Of a DNA stretch of 64,000 bases, positions 28,299-37,800 are shown one piece after another. The position numbers and the translations under genes are program-made. This stretch comes from CAWEQO01 sp963811225. GTDB taxonomy: Bacteria; Chloroflexota; Anaerolineae; Anaerolineales; Anaerolineaceae. The notes under the pieces are model-generated. The model ran no database searches. It saw only the letters and a program-made list of their open reading frames with translations, and was not told the origin of the DNA. Where the stretch lies: contig CAWEQO010000002.1 in assembly GCA_963811225.1 (NCBI GenBank), forward strand, positions 682,001 to 746,000, in the 5' to 3' direction. How positions within the stretch are numbered: the first letter of the stretch is position 1; each line of letters begins with the position of its first letter.

Positions 28299-30042
28299 AT
28301 GGGCGAAAAATATCAAGCGTATCGCTCGGCGAAGTACCCTGTGCCGGAAAGCAACTGGGTCTGGAACCTGTATGGAGCCGGCCTGGACCAGATGGGGCGT
28401 GAGGATGCCCCCGAGGTGTTGGCTGTGCCGGAGCCCGGCGAAGACCAGCTGCTGGTGCGCATCGACAGCATCGGCATGTGCTTCTCGGACGTCAAGATCA
28501 TCAAGCAGGGCGGCAGCCATCCGAAGCTGTACAACCGCAATCTGGCGGTCGATCCCACCCGCTTGGGGCACGAAGTGTCGCTGACGGTTGTCAAAGCCGG
28601 CAAGAACTTGCAGGACAAGTACCACCCTGGGCAGCGCCTGGCCATGCAGCCCGACATCTACCAGCAAGGCAAGAGCACCGCTTACGGCTACACCATCCCG
28701 GGCGGGATGATCCAGTATCACCTGATCGGCGAGGAGGTCTTGAAGACCGACGAGGGCGCCTGCCTGCTGCCGCTGGAGGAGCAGATGGGTTACGCTGAAA
28801 TCGTCGCTGCTGGAACCGTGGGGCTGCGTCATGGCGGCCTACACCCAGCGCCGCCGCCTGGAGCCTAAACTCGGCGGGACGATGTGGGTCATCGGGCAGC
28901 CGGGCGACACACGCCCATACGCCTTTTCGCATGGGCTGGACGCCCCGGCGACGATCGTGCTGACGGATGCGCCGCAAACAGTCAAAGAACTTGCCGCTAA
29001 GACCGGGGCTGAGGTGATCGAGCGCAGCGGACTGGCAGTCAGTGACTATGCGGCCCTCTCGCAGGAGATCACCGGCGGCGCGGGGTTCGACGATATCGTC
29101 GTGCTTGCGCCGAAGTCGGCCGAGGCGTTGGGCCAGATCAACCAGCTGATCGCCCGGCGCGGCAACTGCAACCTGGTCGGCAGCGAGCCGGTGGACGGGC
29201 TGGTGCAGGTGGACCTGGGGCGGCTGCATTACGATTACATCGCCTTCCTGGGCAATCAGGGACCGGACATTGCCGAGTCGTACGGCGAGGCGCGCAACCG
29301 CACCGACCTGCGCCCGGGCGGCGCGGCTGTGTTCATCGGCGCGGGCGGCCCAATGGGCCAGATGCACGTCCAGCGGGCGCTGGAAATGCCGGACGGACCC
29401 AAGACCGTGATCGTCACCGAGATCAGCGACGATCGCTTGCAGACCTTGAAAGACATGTTCACCCCACTGGCCAAGAAGCGCGACACCACCATCCGGTACT
29501 TCAACCCCAACACCGCCTCGCAGACCTTCTATGCGTTTGTGATGGATGCTACCCAGGGTGAGGGCGCGGACGACGTGATCGTCAGTGTGCCGGTGGCGAA
29601 ATTGATGGAAGAAGGCGACTCGGTCATGAAGGCCGATGGGATGCTGGTGCTGTTTGCGGGCGTGCCGATCGGCACGATGGGCTGCGTCAAGCTGAGCAGC
29701 GTGTACCTGTCGAACGCCCAGTATACGGGCACCTCTGGCCTGACGATCAACGATCAGGCCACCGTGATGGAACGCCGGTTGAACGGAACGTTGTCACCGG
29801 GGCGCTCGGTAGCAGCGATTGGCGGCATGGAAGCGGCTAAGGAGGCTTACCAGGCCGTTATCGACGGCGCCTACCCGGGTAAGATCGTAATCTTCCCGCA
29901 GATCCACAATCTGCCGCTGACCGGTCTCAAAGAGCTGGACGAGCGCCTGCCGCAGGTGGCCGAGAAGCTGGGCGAAGATTTTATGTGGACGAACGAAGCC
30001 GAAGAAGCGCTGATCGAAGCCTGCTGGGAGCAGCCCGAGTGA
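28299..30042 (+). pseudogene. medium-chain zinc-type dehydrogenase (sugar-alcohol phosphate oxidoreductase-like), frameshifted
   Basis: Two frames encode one protein of about 580 residues. The first covers 28299 to about 28825; the second continues one base out of phase, meeting at a sequence that would read LEPWGCVMAAYTQRRRLEP. One extra base near ATCGTCGCTGC is the simplest cause. The N-terminal part has GMCFSDVKIIKQGG, the catalytic Cys motif of zinc MDR enzymes, and GHEVSLTVV; later parts hold two nucleotide-binding-like stretches, including VFIGAGGPMGQMHV. L-sorbose-1-phosphate reductase-like or hexitol-phosphate dehydrogenase activity fits the PTS context. It is longer than a usual 350-410-residue MDR. 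Confidence 0.75.
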
Positions 30043-30064
30043 CCACGGCGGGAATGGAGGGACC

Positions 30065-31016
30065 ATGATCTACACACTCACCCTGAATCCGGCAGTCGAC
30101 CGTGAGCTGACCGTGCCCGCCATAGAATATGACTCCGTGCTGCGCGCCTCGCGCTCGCAAGTAGATTTCGGCGGCAAAGGGTTCAACGTTTCGCGGCTGC
30201 TAAAGGGTTTGGGCGCAGACACTACGGCGGTCGGTTTTGTGGGCGGTAAGGCAGGGGAGACCCTTCAGGATGGACTGCAGGCGCTGGAGATCCAGACGGA
30301 TTTCGTGTGGATCCCGGGCGAGACGCGCACCAACATCAGCATCGTGACCGAAAACGGCGGGCATTACATCAAAGTGAATGAGAAGGGCCCGCTGGTTGGG
30401 CCGGATAAGCAGCGCGAGCTGCTGGAGAAAGTTCACCGGTTGGCCGAGCCCGGCGATTGGTGGGTGCTGGCGGGCAGCCTGCCGCAGGGCGTGCCGGCGG
30501 ATTTCTACGCCCAGATTGTGCGGGCGCTGAACGAGTGCGGCGCCAAGGCGCTGCTCGACACAATCGCCGAACCGCTGCGCCTGGGCTGCCAGGAGAAACC
30601 GTTCTTGGTCAAGCCGAACACCGAGGAGGCGCACAGCCTGACCGGTCTGCCGGCCGAGAACTCCTGTGGAGATCGCCCGGGCGGCGGCCGCGGTGCGCCG
30701 GTTTGGCTCCGAGAATGTGGTGATCTCGATGGGCAAGGCCGGGGCGCTGCTGCACACCAATGCGGAGGTCTGGCTGGCGCACAGCCCGGAAATCGTCGAG
30801 AAGAACCCAATCGGCGCGGGCGACTCGATGGTGGGCGGATTGGTTTGGGCGTTGACCCAGGGCATGGGGCTGAAAGAGGCGCTTGGCTGGGGCATTGCCA
30901 GCGGAGCGGCCACGGCCAGCCTGAGCGGCACAGAGGTTGGCTCGCGAGAGCTGATCGAGGAACTGCTGGCGCACACGCGGTTTGAGCGGGTGGAGACCTT
31001 CCCCGACCCCTTATAA
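30065..31016 (+). pseudogene. PfkB-family sugar-phosphate kinase (1-phosphofructokinase-like), frameshifted
   Basis: A gene of about 316 residues in two frames. The N-terminal part starts MIYTLTLNPAVDRELTV with the KGFNVSRLLKGLG substrate loop; the C-terminal part has the anion-hole and catalytic motif NPIGAGDSMVGG. The frame shifts by +1 near 30665: removing one T from GAACTCCTG restores ENPVEIARA, the family sequence. Family members phosphorylate fructose-1-phosphate or tagatose-6-phosphate with ATP. It starts 22 bases after the dehydrogenase and would complete entry of the PTS sugar into glycolysis. Confidence 0.8.
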
Positions 31017-31046
31017 GGGGGGCAGAAAAGGCAGCCTCATCGCAAA

Positions 31047-31073
31047 GCCCCTCTCCATCTGGTGGAGAGGGGC
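31047..31073 (+). other. REP-like hairpin
   Basis: Perfect arms GCCCCTCTCC (31047-31056) and GGAGAGGGGC (31064-31073) around ATCTGGT, between the kinase and a small gene of the same operon. No T-tract is present, so full termination is unlikely. Confidence 0.6.
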
Positions 31074-31107
31074 AGAGGGTGAGGTCCGACAAAGAGTGAG
31101 GATCAAT

Positions 31108-31464
31108 ATGCCATACGAACGACACGAGGAACGAACGTATCCCAAAGATGCGCAGAGCATTTACGAGGCGGCGTTGAAAGCGACCGAGACGCTGCAGGGG
31201 AAGCTGATCTCGTCCAGCCCGGAGAAGTTCAAGGTCGAGGCGAACTTCCCGAAGGTGGTGCTGGGCAAGACGCTCGGCGAGCGCACCTACTGTGCCTGTG
31301 AAGTGCAGCCGGATGGAGAAAGCAGCAAGGTGCTGGTGGACGCCTACCCGCTGGATGCGCTGAACCGCAAGCTGATGTTCGGGGCGCGCAAGGGCGTGAC
31401 ACAGACGCTGGTCAGCTGGTTTATCGCTCACCTGGAGCACAATTTGGGGATCTCACAACAATAG
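31108..31464 (+). CDS. conserved small protein of unknown function
   Basis: A 118-residue soluble protein starting at ATG 31108 after GAGGATCAAT. Mixed alpha/beta content with a conserved-looking core (FPKVVLGKTLGERTYCACEV) and an amphipathic C-terminal helix (GVTQTLVSWFIAHLEHNLG). No family was recognised. Its place between the sugar kinase and the histidine phosphatase suggests a role in the PTS pathway or its control, but this is only context. Confidence 0.6.
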   Translation: MPYERHEERTYPKDAQSIYEAALKATETLQGKLISSSPEKFKVEANFPKVVLGKTLGERTYCACEVQPDGESSKVLVDAYPLDALNRKLMFGARKGVTQTLVSWFIAHLEHNLGISQQ

Positions 31465-31467
31465 CGG

Positions 31468-31523
31468 GGCGGACCGGCCCGGAGATTTTACCCGGTAATG
31501 CTGCGGCGCTGGGCCGGTCCGCC
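31468..31523 (+). terminator. long-loop hairpin after the small protein gene
   Basis: Arms GGCGGACCGGCCC (31468-31480) and GGGCCGGTCCGCC (31511-31523) pair perfectly across a 30-base loop, immediately after the stop at 31464. It is followed by TGTTTGACTG without a strong T-run. Confidence 0.55.
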
Positions 31524-31546
31524 TGTTTGACTGAGAAGGGAGACCT

Positions 31547-32221
31547 ATGACCACACGACTCTACCTGATCCGGCACGGCGCAACCACCCTGAGCACCGAA
31601 GACCGCTTCTCGGGTGGCACGGACGTCGACCTGTCCGACGAGGGCATCTGGCAGGCCGGCTGCCTTGCCAGGCGTCTGGCGGACGATAAGATTGCGGCAG
31701 TATACTGCAGCCCGATGCGCCGCACGGTAAAGACCGCCGAGATCATCAGTGAACCTTATGGGCTTAAGCCGATCGTCAAGGACGGGCTGCGCGAGATCCA
31801 CCACGGCCATTGGGAGACCATGCAGCGGGCCGAAGTGGAAAAGCAGTATGCCGAGGAGTATGCGTCCTGGCAGGAGGACCCTTTCACCTTTGCGCCCGAG
31901 GGAGGCGAGTCGGGTGTGATGGTTATGGCGCGGGCGCTTCCGATCATCCGCGAGATTGTGGTTAGTCACGCCGGGCAGACCGTGGCGGTGGTCTCTCATA
32001 AGGCTACCATCCGGCTGGTGCTGAGTAGTTTGCTGGGCTTCGACGCGCGCGGCTACCGCGATCGGCTGGACCAGTCCCCGGCTTGCCTGAACATCCTGGA
32101 CTTCAAGGATGCGGTGCGGGCGCGCTTGATGCTGTTCAACGACGTCTCGCACTACGTCGATCAGCCGCCAAATGCCGAAAGACGCCTGTCGAAGTGGTTC
32201 GATACGGGGGATGGAGAATAG
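31547..32221 (+). CDS. histidine phosphatase family protein
   Basis: A 224-residue phosphoglycerate mutase-like phosphatase. The phosphohistidine motif LYLIRHGATTL is at the start, with RFSGGTDVDLSDEG next and the second active His in VVSHKATIRLVLSSLLG. The family includes cofactor-dependent mutases and many phosphatases (e.g. for sugar phosphates or nucleotides). In this operon a sugar-phosphate phosphatase, which would relieve toxic sugar-phosphate build-up, is attractive but unproven. AGGGAGA precedes the ATG. Confidence 0.85.
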   Translation: MTTRLYLIRHGATTLSTEDRFSGGTDVDLSDEGIWQAGCLARRLADDKIAAVYCSPMRRTVKTAEIISEPYGLKPIVKDGLREIHHGHWETMQRAEVEKQYAEEYASWQEDPFTFAPEGGESGVMVMARALPIIREIVVSHAGQTVAVVSHKATIRLVLSSLLGFDARGYRDRLDQSPACLNILDFKDAVRARLMLFNDVSHYVDQPPNAERRLSKWFDTGDGE

Positions 32222-32248
32222 ATTTTTGACGGATTCAGCGTTGAAAGC

Positions 32249-32527
32249 ATGACCTTGGGCGAGCTGTACGAGCCGCGCTCGCCGGTGGCGCTGCCGGACT
32301 TCCCGGCCTGGAACCTGTATCCCGAGAGTCCGTGGAACTACGCCCTGTGCCTGGACGACGATACGCTGGACGAGCTGCAAGCCAAGTGGAATGAGAGCTG
32401 TGCGGACCCGCCGGATGCGGCCAACCCGGAGCGGCTGGCGCAGAACTTGAGCGATGAGGTGGAGCAGATCGAGTTGATCCCGTACGGCGCGACGATGCTA
32501 CGGATCACAATGCTCCCGAAGGCGTAA
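32249..32527 (+). pseudogene. C-terminal fragment of a glycosidase-like protein (possible)
   Basis: A 92-residue frame whose in-frame continuation upstream is open back to the stop of the phosphatase gene (32222 onward). The segment with PDFPAWNLYP and SPWNYAL and the end ELIPYGATMLRIT recall the C-terminal beta domain of large DUF1680/GH127-like glycosidases, as remembered from family members rather than searched. If so, this is a remnant after deletion or rearrangement. Otherwise it is a small protein of unknown function. Confidence 0.4.
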
Positions 32528-32559
32528 ATTCCGGCATCGAAAATAATCTTTAGCCCAAA

Positions 32560-32609
32560 GGCGCAAAAACGCGCAGAAAGAATAAAGAATTTCTGTGCGT
32601 TTTTGCGCC
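32560..32609 (+). terminator. terminator at the end of the PTS operon
   Basis: Arms of 20 bases (32560-32579, GGCGCAAAAACGC...; 32590-32609) pair with one G-T wobble around a 10-base loop. It separates the sugar operon from the CIS locus. Confidence 0.7.
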
Positions 32610-32719
32610 GTCTCTTTACGGATCCGGCTCCGATCATTCTTTAAGAAGCCCCTTTCAACGAGCCAACAACTGCCGTATTTGGCTTGAAATTACCACCGGA
32701 ATGTTCGACAATACCGAGT

Positions 32720-34843
32720 ATGGAAAACACTCTATCCGATCTCAACCTGCGTTACCTCGTATCGGAAGCGCGACAAGTGGATGTGCGCGTGCAGCGCCTG
32801 GTGCGGGACTACTCGCAGCCGGAGAACAGCGAGCTGCTGCGCTTCCGTGGGTTGTACATTTCTACGGAAGAAGCCCAGGAACTGGCCGAGCAAACGCCCC
32901 GGCCGCCGGGTGTGGAAGATGAAGACCTGCGCCGGGCGCTGGAGCAGGCGCAGGAAGAGAGCCGCCGGATCGAGCGCGAGGCCGAGCAGGCGGGCGTGCG
33001 CCTGCGCCTGCTGCACCTGCGCGAGTTCTTCGGCCTGTCGGACTTCGAGTACCAGGCGTTGCTGGTGTGCCTGCTGCCGGCGGTCGACTTGCGCTACGAG
33101 CGCCTGTATGGGTTCTTGCAAGACGACGTCACCAAAAAGCAGGCCGGGGCTAGCCTGATCCTCTCGCTGCTGGAGACCGATCTACCCGAAATCGACCGGC
33201 TGGAGCAGTTGACTCGCTTCAGTGGGCAAGGGGTGCTGGTGCGTTACCACCTGCTGCGACCGGTGGGCCCAGGGGGTGGGCAGGAGCCGCGCCTGAACCA
33301 GATGTTCGAAGCCTCACCGGCGCTGGTGGTCTGGCTGTTCGGCGGCTATTACCCGGAGAAGCCCTGGCTGCAGCTCGTCACTTGGGAAGAATTGGAACAG
33401 GAGCTTTCGGAAAACCCATTCGGGGCCGGATTCGAGATGGATTGGGATAAGATCATCGAGAACAGGCCGCTGCTGTCCTTCGAAGGGCCGGACGAAGATC
33501 GCCGCCGCCAGGCCGCCTGGAAGACGGCCTACCAGTTCAACATGCCCCTGCTGCAAATGGACCTGGCCCGGCTGGAGGGCGATGAGCCGTTCGGGCTGGC
33601 CGATCTGCGCCTGCTGATCCGGGATGCCTGCTTGCTGGAGGCAGTCCCGTTTATCCAGAGCTGGGAGCGCGCGCTCGATCCGGAGGGGTATATCCCAGAG
33701 GATTTTCTGGAGGAAATGGCCGGGTTTGCGGGCATTTTCATCCTCAGCAGCCGCGCGGGCTGGCGTATCTCGCCGAGCGGCGGGCGGGCCGTTTTCCAGG
33801 CGCGCTTCGAGCTGCCGTCCAGCGCCGAGCGCAGTGAGCTTTGGAAGCACTGGCTGGGCGAGGAAGCGCTGCCGGGCGAGACGCTGCGGGATGTGGCCGG
33901 TCACTTCAGCCTGACCAGCGGGCAGATCGAGAATGCGGTCTTCAACGTGCGCAATGCCGGCTTGCAGAGCGGCCGGCCGTTCAGCAGTGACGATCTATTC
34001 CGGGCAGCACGCCGGCAGTCCTTTCATCATCTGGACAACCTGGCGCAAAAGATCGAGCATCGATACAGCTGGGCGGACATCATTTTGCCGCCGGATGATT
34101 TGCGCACCCTGCACGACATCGTCGAGATGATGCGCTACCGGCCGCTGGTGCTGGAGGAATGGGGAGTGGGGGAGCGCCTGGCAACCACACAGGGCATCTC
34201 GGCCCTGTTCGCGGGCGAATCCGGCACCGGCAAGACCCTGGCGGCCCAGGTGATCGCGGCCGAACTGAAGCTGGACCTTTACCGGATTGACCTGTCGCGG
34301 GTCGTTAGCAAGTACATCGGCGAAACCGAGAAGAACCTGGATGAGATCTTCTCGGAGGCGGCCGGCAGCAACGTGGTGCTGTTCTTCGACGAGGCCGACG
34401 CCCTGTTCGGCAAGCGCTCGGAGGTTAAAGACGCTCACGACCGCTACGCCAACATTGAGACCAGCTTTTTGCTGCAGCGGCTGGAAACCTATCAGGGTCT
34501 GGCCATCCTGGCCACCAATCTGCGCGCCAATATGGACGACGCCTTCACCCGGCGCTTGAACTTCGTCACCCATTTCCCCATCCCCGACGAAGAGCAGCGG
34601 CTCAAGATCTGGCAGGTGCTGTTACCCCCCAACTTACCGCTCGACCCGGATATCGACTGGGACTTCCTGGCGCAGCGTTACCAGCTCACCGGCGGTAACA
34701 TCCGCAACGCCCTGGTGGCGGCGGCCTTCCTGGCTGCTCAGCAGGGTCATGCCATGGACATGCGCTGCCTGCTGCAGGCGATCCGTCAAGAGATGCAAAA
34801 GATGGGGCGATTTATCAAAGAGGAAGATTATCTTTATCAATAA
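32720..34843 (+). CDS. AAA+ ATPase of the contractile injection system (Afp15/Pvc15-like)
   Basis: A 707-residue ATPase starting MENTLSDLNL at 32720; an upstream in-frame start at 32684 is less likely. The N-terminal 450 residues form helical and degenerate AAA regions. The functional AAA+ module has Walker A GESGTGKT (residues 499-506) and Walker B VVLFFDEADALF (Asp557-Glu558), plus a sensor/arginine-finger region (ILATNLRANMDDAFTRRLNF). CIS loci nearly always carry such an ATPase, thought to aid assembly of the particle. Its stop overlaps the convergent SARP gene by 3-7 bases. Confidence 0.88.
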   Translation: MENTLSDLNLRYLVSEARQVDVRVQRLVRDYSQPENSELLRFRGLYISTEEAQELAEQTPRPPGVEDEDLRRALEQAQEESRRIEREAEQAGVRLRLLHLREFFGLSDFEYQALLVCLLPAVDLRYERLYGFLQDDVTKKQAGASLILSLLETDLPEIDRLEQLTRFSGQGVLVRYHLLRPVGPGGGQEPRLNQMFEASPALVVWLFGGYYPEKPWLQLVTWEELEQELSENPFGAGFEMDWDKIIENRPLLSFEGPDEDRRRQAAWKTAYQFNMPLLQMDLARLEGDEPFGLADLRLLIRDACLLEAVPFIQSWERALDPEGYIPEDFLEEMAGFAGIFILSSRAGWRISPSGGRAVFQARFELPSSAERSELWKHWLGEEALPGETLRDVAGHFSLTSGQIENAVFNVRNAGLQSGRPFSSDDLFRAARRQSFHHLDNLAQKIEHRYSWADIILPPDDLRTLHDIVEMMRYRPLVLEEWGVGERLATTQGISALFAGESGTGKTLAAQVIAAELKLDLYRIDLSRVVSKYIGETEKNLDEIFSEAAGSNVVLFFDEADALFGKRSEVKDAHDRYANIETSFLLQRLETYQGLAILATNLRANMDDAFTRRLNFVTHFPIPDEEQRLKIWQVLLPPNLPLDPDIDWDFLAQRYQLTGGNIRNALVAAAFLAAQQGHAMDMRCLLQAIRQEMQKMGRFIKEEDYLYQ

Positions 34844-37800
34844 CCACAGCGGGCGGCCTCTTCCAGCGCGGCCCTGGCTTCGCAAAGGGGGGCGGTATCC
34901 AGGCCCTCATGGAAACCGGCGTACACCTCACGCAGCAGGCGGCAGCCTTCCTCGGGGCGGCCCCCGGCCAGTTTGAGCTTGCACAGGCCCGTGGCGGCCA
35001 TCAGCTCCCACAGGTGGGCTTCCTGCTCACAGGCGATGCGCAAGGCATTCTGGAAGGCGGCAGCCCCGGCTTGCAGATCGCGGCGGGCCAGGGCGAAATC
35101 ACCTTTCAGGCACAGGAAGTAGGGGGAGGCGGCGTTGGTCTTAAAGCTGCCCTCGAATACATCCAGCACCCGATCCAGGAGCGTTTCCCCCTCGCCTGGA
35201 TAACCCAGCTGTGCCAGCGTCTGCGCAGCTGTAGCGACCAGGAAGGGATGGCCCATGTGTTCGAGGTTCTTGCCGCAGGCTGCCAGCCCGGCGCGGATCT
35301 TTTGCAGTCCATTTCCCCGCCGCCCTTGCTGTGTATCCCGCCAGCCAGCTGAAATCAACGCCCAGGGGCCGTACAGGTTGTATTCCCCTTGATCGATCAT
35401 GGCCTGGAGCTCCTCGACGCAGCGCCCGACGGCTTCCACATCGCCCAGGATGATGCCGTTGTGGATGCCTGCGCCGGACAGGCCGAATCCCAGCAGCGTC
35501 AAGGATGGGCCATGGCGCATCTCGTTGAGCGTGGCAGACACGAGCGCGCGCGCCTGGTCGATGCGGCCTTGATACAGCAGCGCCATGGAAAGGTAGACGT
35601 GGGCCGCTCTGGCGTCATTGTGGATGTCGTTCTGCAGGATGTCTTCCGGGTGGGCGGAAATATGCGCCAGGGCCTGTTCCAACCTGGCCTGCCCCTGGCG
35701 CAGCTTACCGCGCAGCACCAGTTCCTGCCCTTGCAAGATCCAGCAGGCCACCGTAAAGCGAGTCTGCCCGGCGGTTTCCGCCAGCCGCGCCATCTCTTGA
35801 CCTTTGAGCTCGGCCAAGGCGTATTTGTTCTGGCCTAAGGCACAGTGAGTCAACTGGCTGACCACCCAGAGCTGATCGCTGATGCTGCCGGTGCGTAGGG
35901 CAAGCTTTTCCATCCGCACCAGGCACTGCTCCTGCTCTTGACTGCCCCAACCATGCAGCGCCAGGTAAATATCGTTCAGGTTCCGCAGGATGTCCAGCTC
36001 CATGCGGTGCGCATTCTCATCTGGCGGCAGGCGGTCGAGCGCATCCAGGGCGCGGCTGAAATGGCGAGCGGCATCATGCATGGCCGCCAGGCGGTAGGCG
36101 GCGCCCCCGGCCAGGGTGTAATACGCCAGAGCCTTGCGGTCGTTGTGGGCGCGGACGTAGTGCAGCGCCAGGGTAGAAGCCTGCAAGGACAGTTCATGTT
36201 CGCTGCCCTGGTAGAGCGATTCCAGGGCGTCGCCGACTGCCTGATGCAAGACGCTGCGCTCGGCGTCGTCCATTTGCTGGTACAGATACTGTTGGAAAAT
36301 GGAATGGCGGAAGCGGTAATGGGAAACGTGCCGGCCGCCGGCGCTGCGTGTGCCCTGCGGCGTGACCAACCCGTGCTTTCGCCCAACCACCCGGCTCAAT
36401 CCCTGGATGACGGCTTGATCTTTGGCCCCGGTCACCAGCGCCAGGGCCTCGGCGGTGAACTGCTCGCCCTCCACCGCGGCGGCGGCCAGGGCGGACTTCC
36501 AAAAGGCGGGCAGGCGGCTGATGCGCTCGGCGGCGACAGCTTCCACTTTGGTAGGTAAGCGCGACCAATCCAGCTTGGGCCGGTTCACCCAAAAGCCGGA
36601 GGCGTCTTGATATAGGTCGCCGCGGCTTTGCAGCCCTTCGACAATTTCAGAGGTGAACAGGGCGTGGCCGCCGGTGTGCTGGTAGAGGGCCTTGCGGAAG
36701 TTGGCGTCGAAGCGGTTGGCGAGGCGATTGAGGTAGGCCCCGGCGAACGCTTCCCCATCCGACTGGTTCAGGTCGAGGACGATGTCGCCGAAGGAGAGCT
36801 TGAGCTCGTTGACCAGCGTCTCCAGCGAGAGGCGCCGGCCATCCTCCTCCGTGTAGACCTCTTCGGAGCGGTAGATGCCCACCAGCAGGATGGTTTGCCC
36901 GGCCAGCTTGCGCGCCAGGTACTGGAACAGGTAGAGCGATTCTTCGTCGGCCCACTGTAGATCGTCGATTGCCAGCACCAGGGGGAAGTCGCGCGATATG
37001 GTTTGCAGGAAGACGGCGAACTGCTCGAACAGGCTGCCATGCTGCAAGACCGCCTCGAACCGGTGCGTGTCGCTGACTTGCCTGGAGTGGATGGGCTTAT
37101 TTTGCTGCAAGAGGTTCAGGTCGGGCGCTTGCTCGCTGAGCAGCCGGGTGATGAGCGGTTGAACTTCGCCCAGGCGGGTGGAGGCTTGTAGATCCAACGG
37201 GCTGCGGCCCCAGGTCGGCTTGCTGGGGTTGGCCAGCATGAGCAGAACCTCACGGAAGGGCAAGTAGGGCGCTCCAGCGCCGTCGTGAATGGCGCAGCTG
37301 CCTTTGACGATCAGCAGGCGCGGGTGCGAGTTGAGGGCTCGCAGCATCAGGGCGTCCAGCAGGGCAGTCTTGCCGCTGCCGGCGTCGCCGGTGATGAAGA
37401 TGGCGCTGCCTTGTGAGGCCAGGGTGGCGTTAATGTGCGCCTCCAGCCAGTCCAGTTCGTCCTCTCGGGCGACCAGCTGGAAGGTGCGCGGCTGCATCGA
37501 GGGATGCAGCGAGGGCGGGATGACCGGCCGGGACAGGGGCGCGCCGTCGCGGATGGCTTTGACCAGTTTGAGCGTGCTATCTGAGGGGTCCACCGACAGC
37601 TCTTTGCGCAGCATGGACTTGCACTGTTTGAACTGCGCCAGGGCTGCGCTGCGCTGGCCGGTCAGTCCGAGTAAGTAGATCACCTGCTGGTAGGCTTCTT
37701 CACCGGCCGGTTCCAGCTCCAGGTGACGCCGGGCGTATTCCATCGCCCGGCCAAACTCGCCGTGGTAGATGCACTCGGTGGTCAGGGTATGAAGAGTCTG

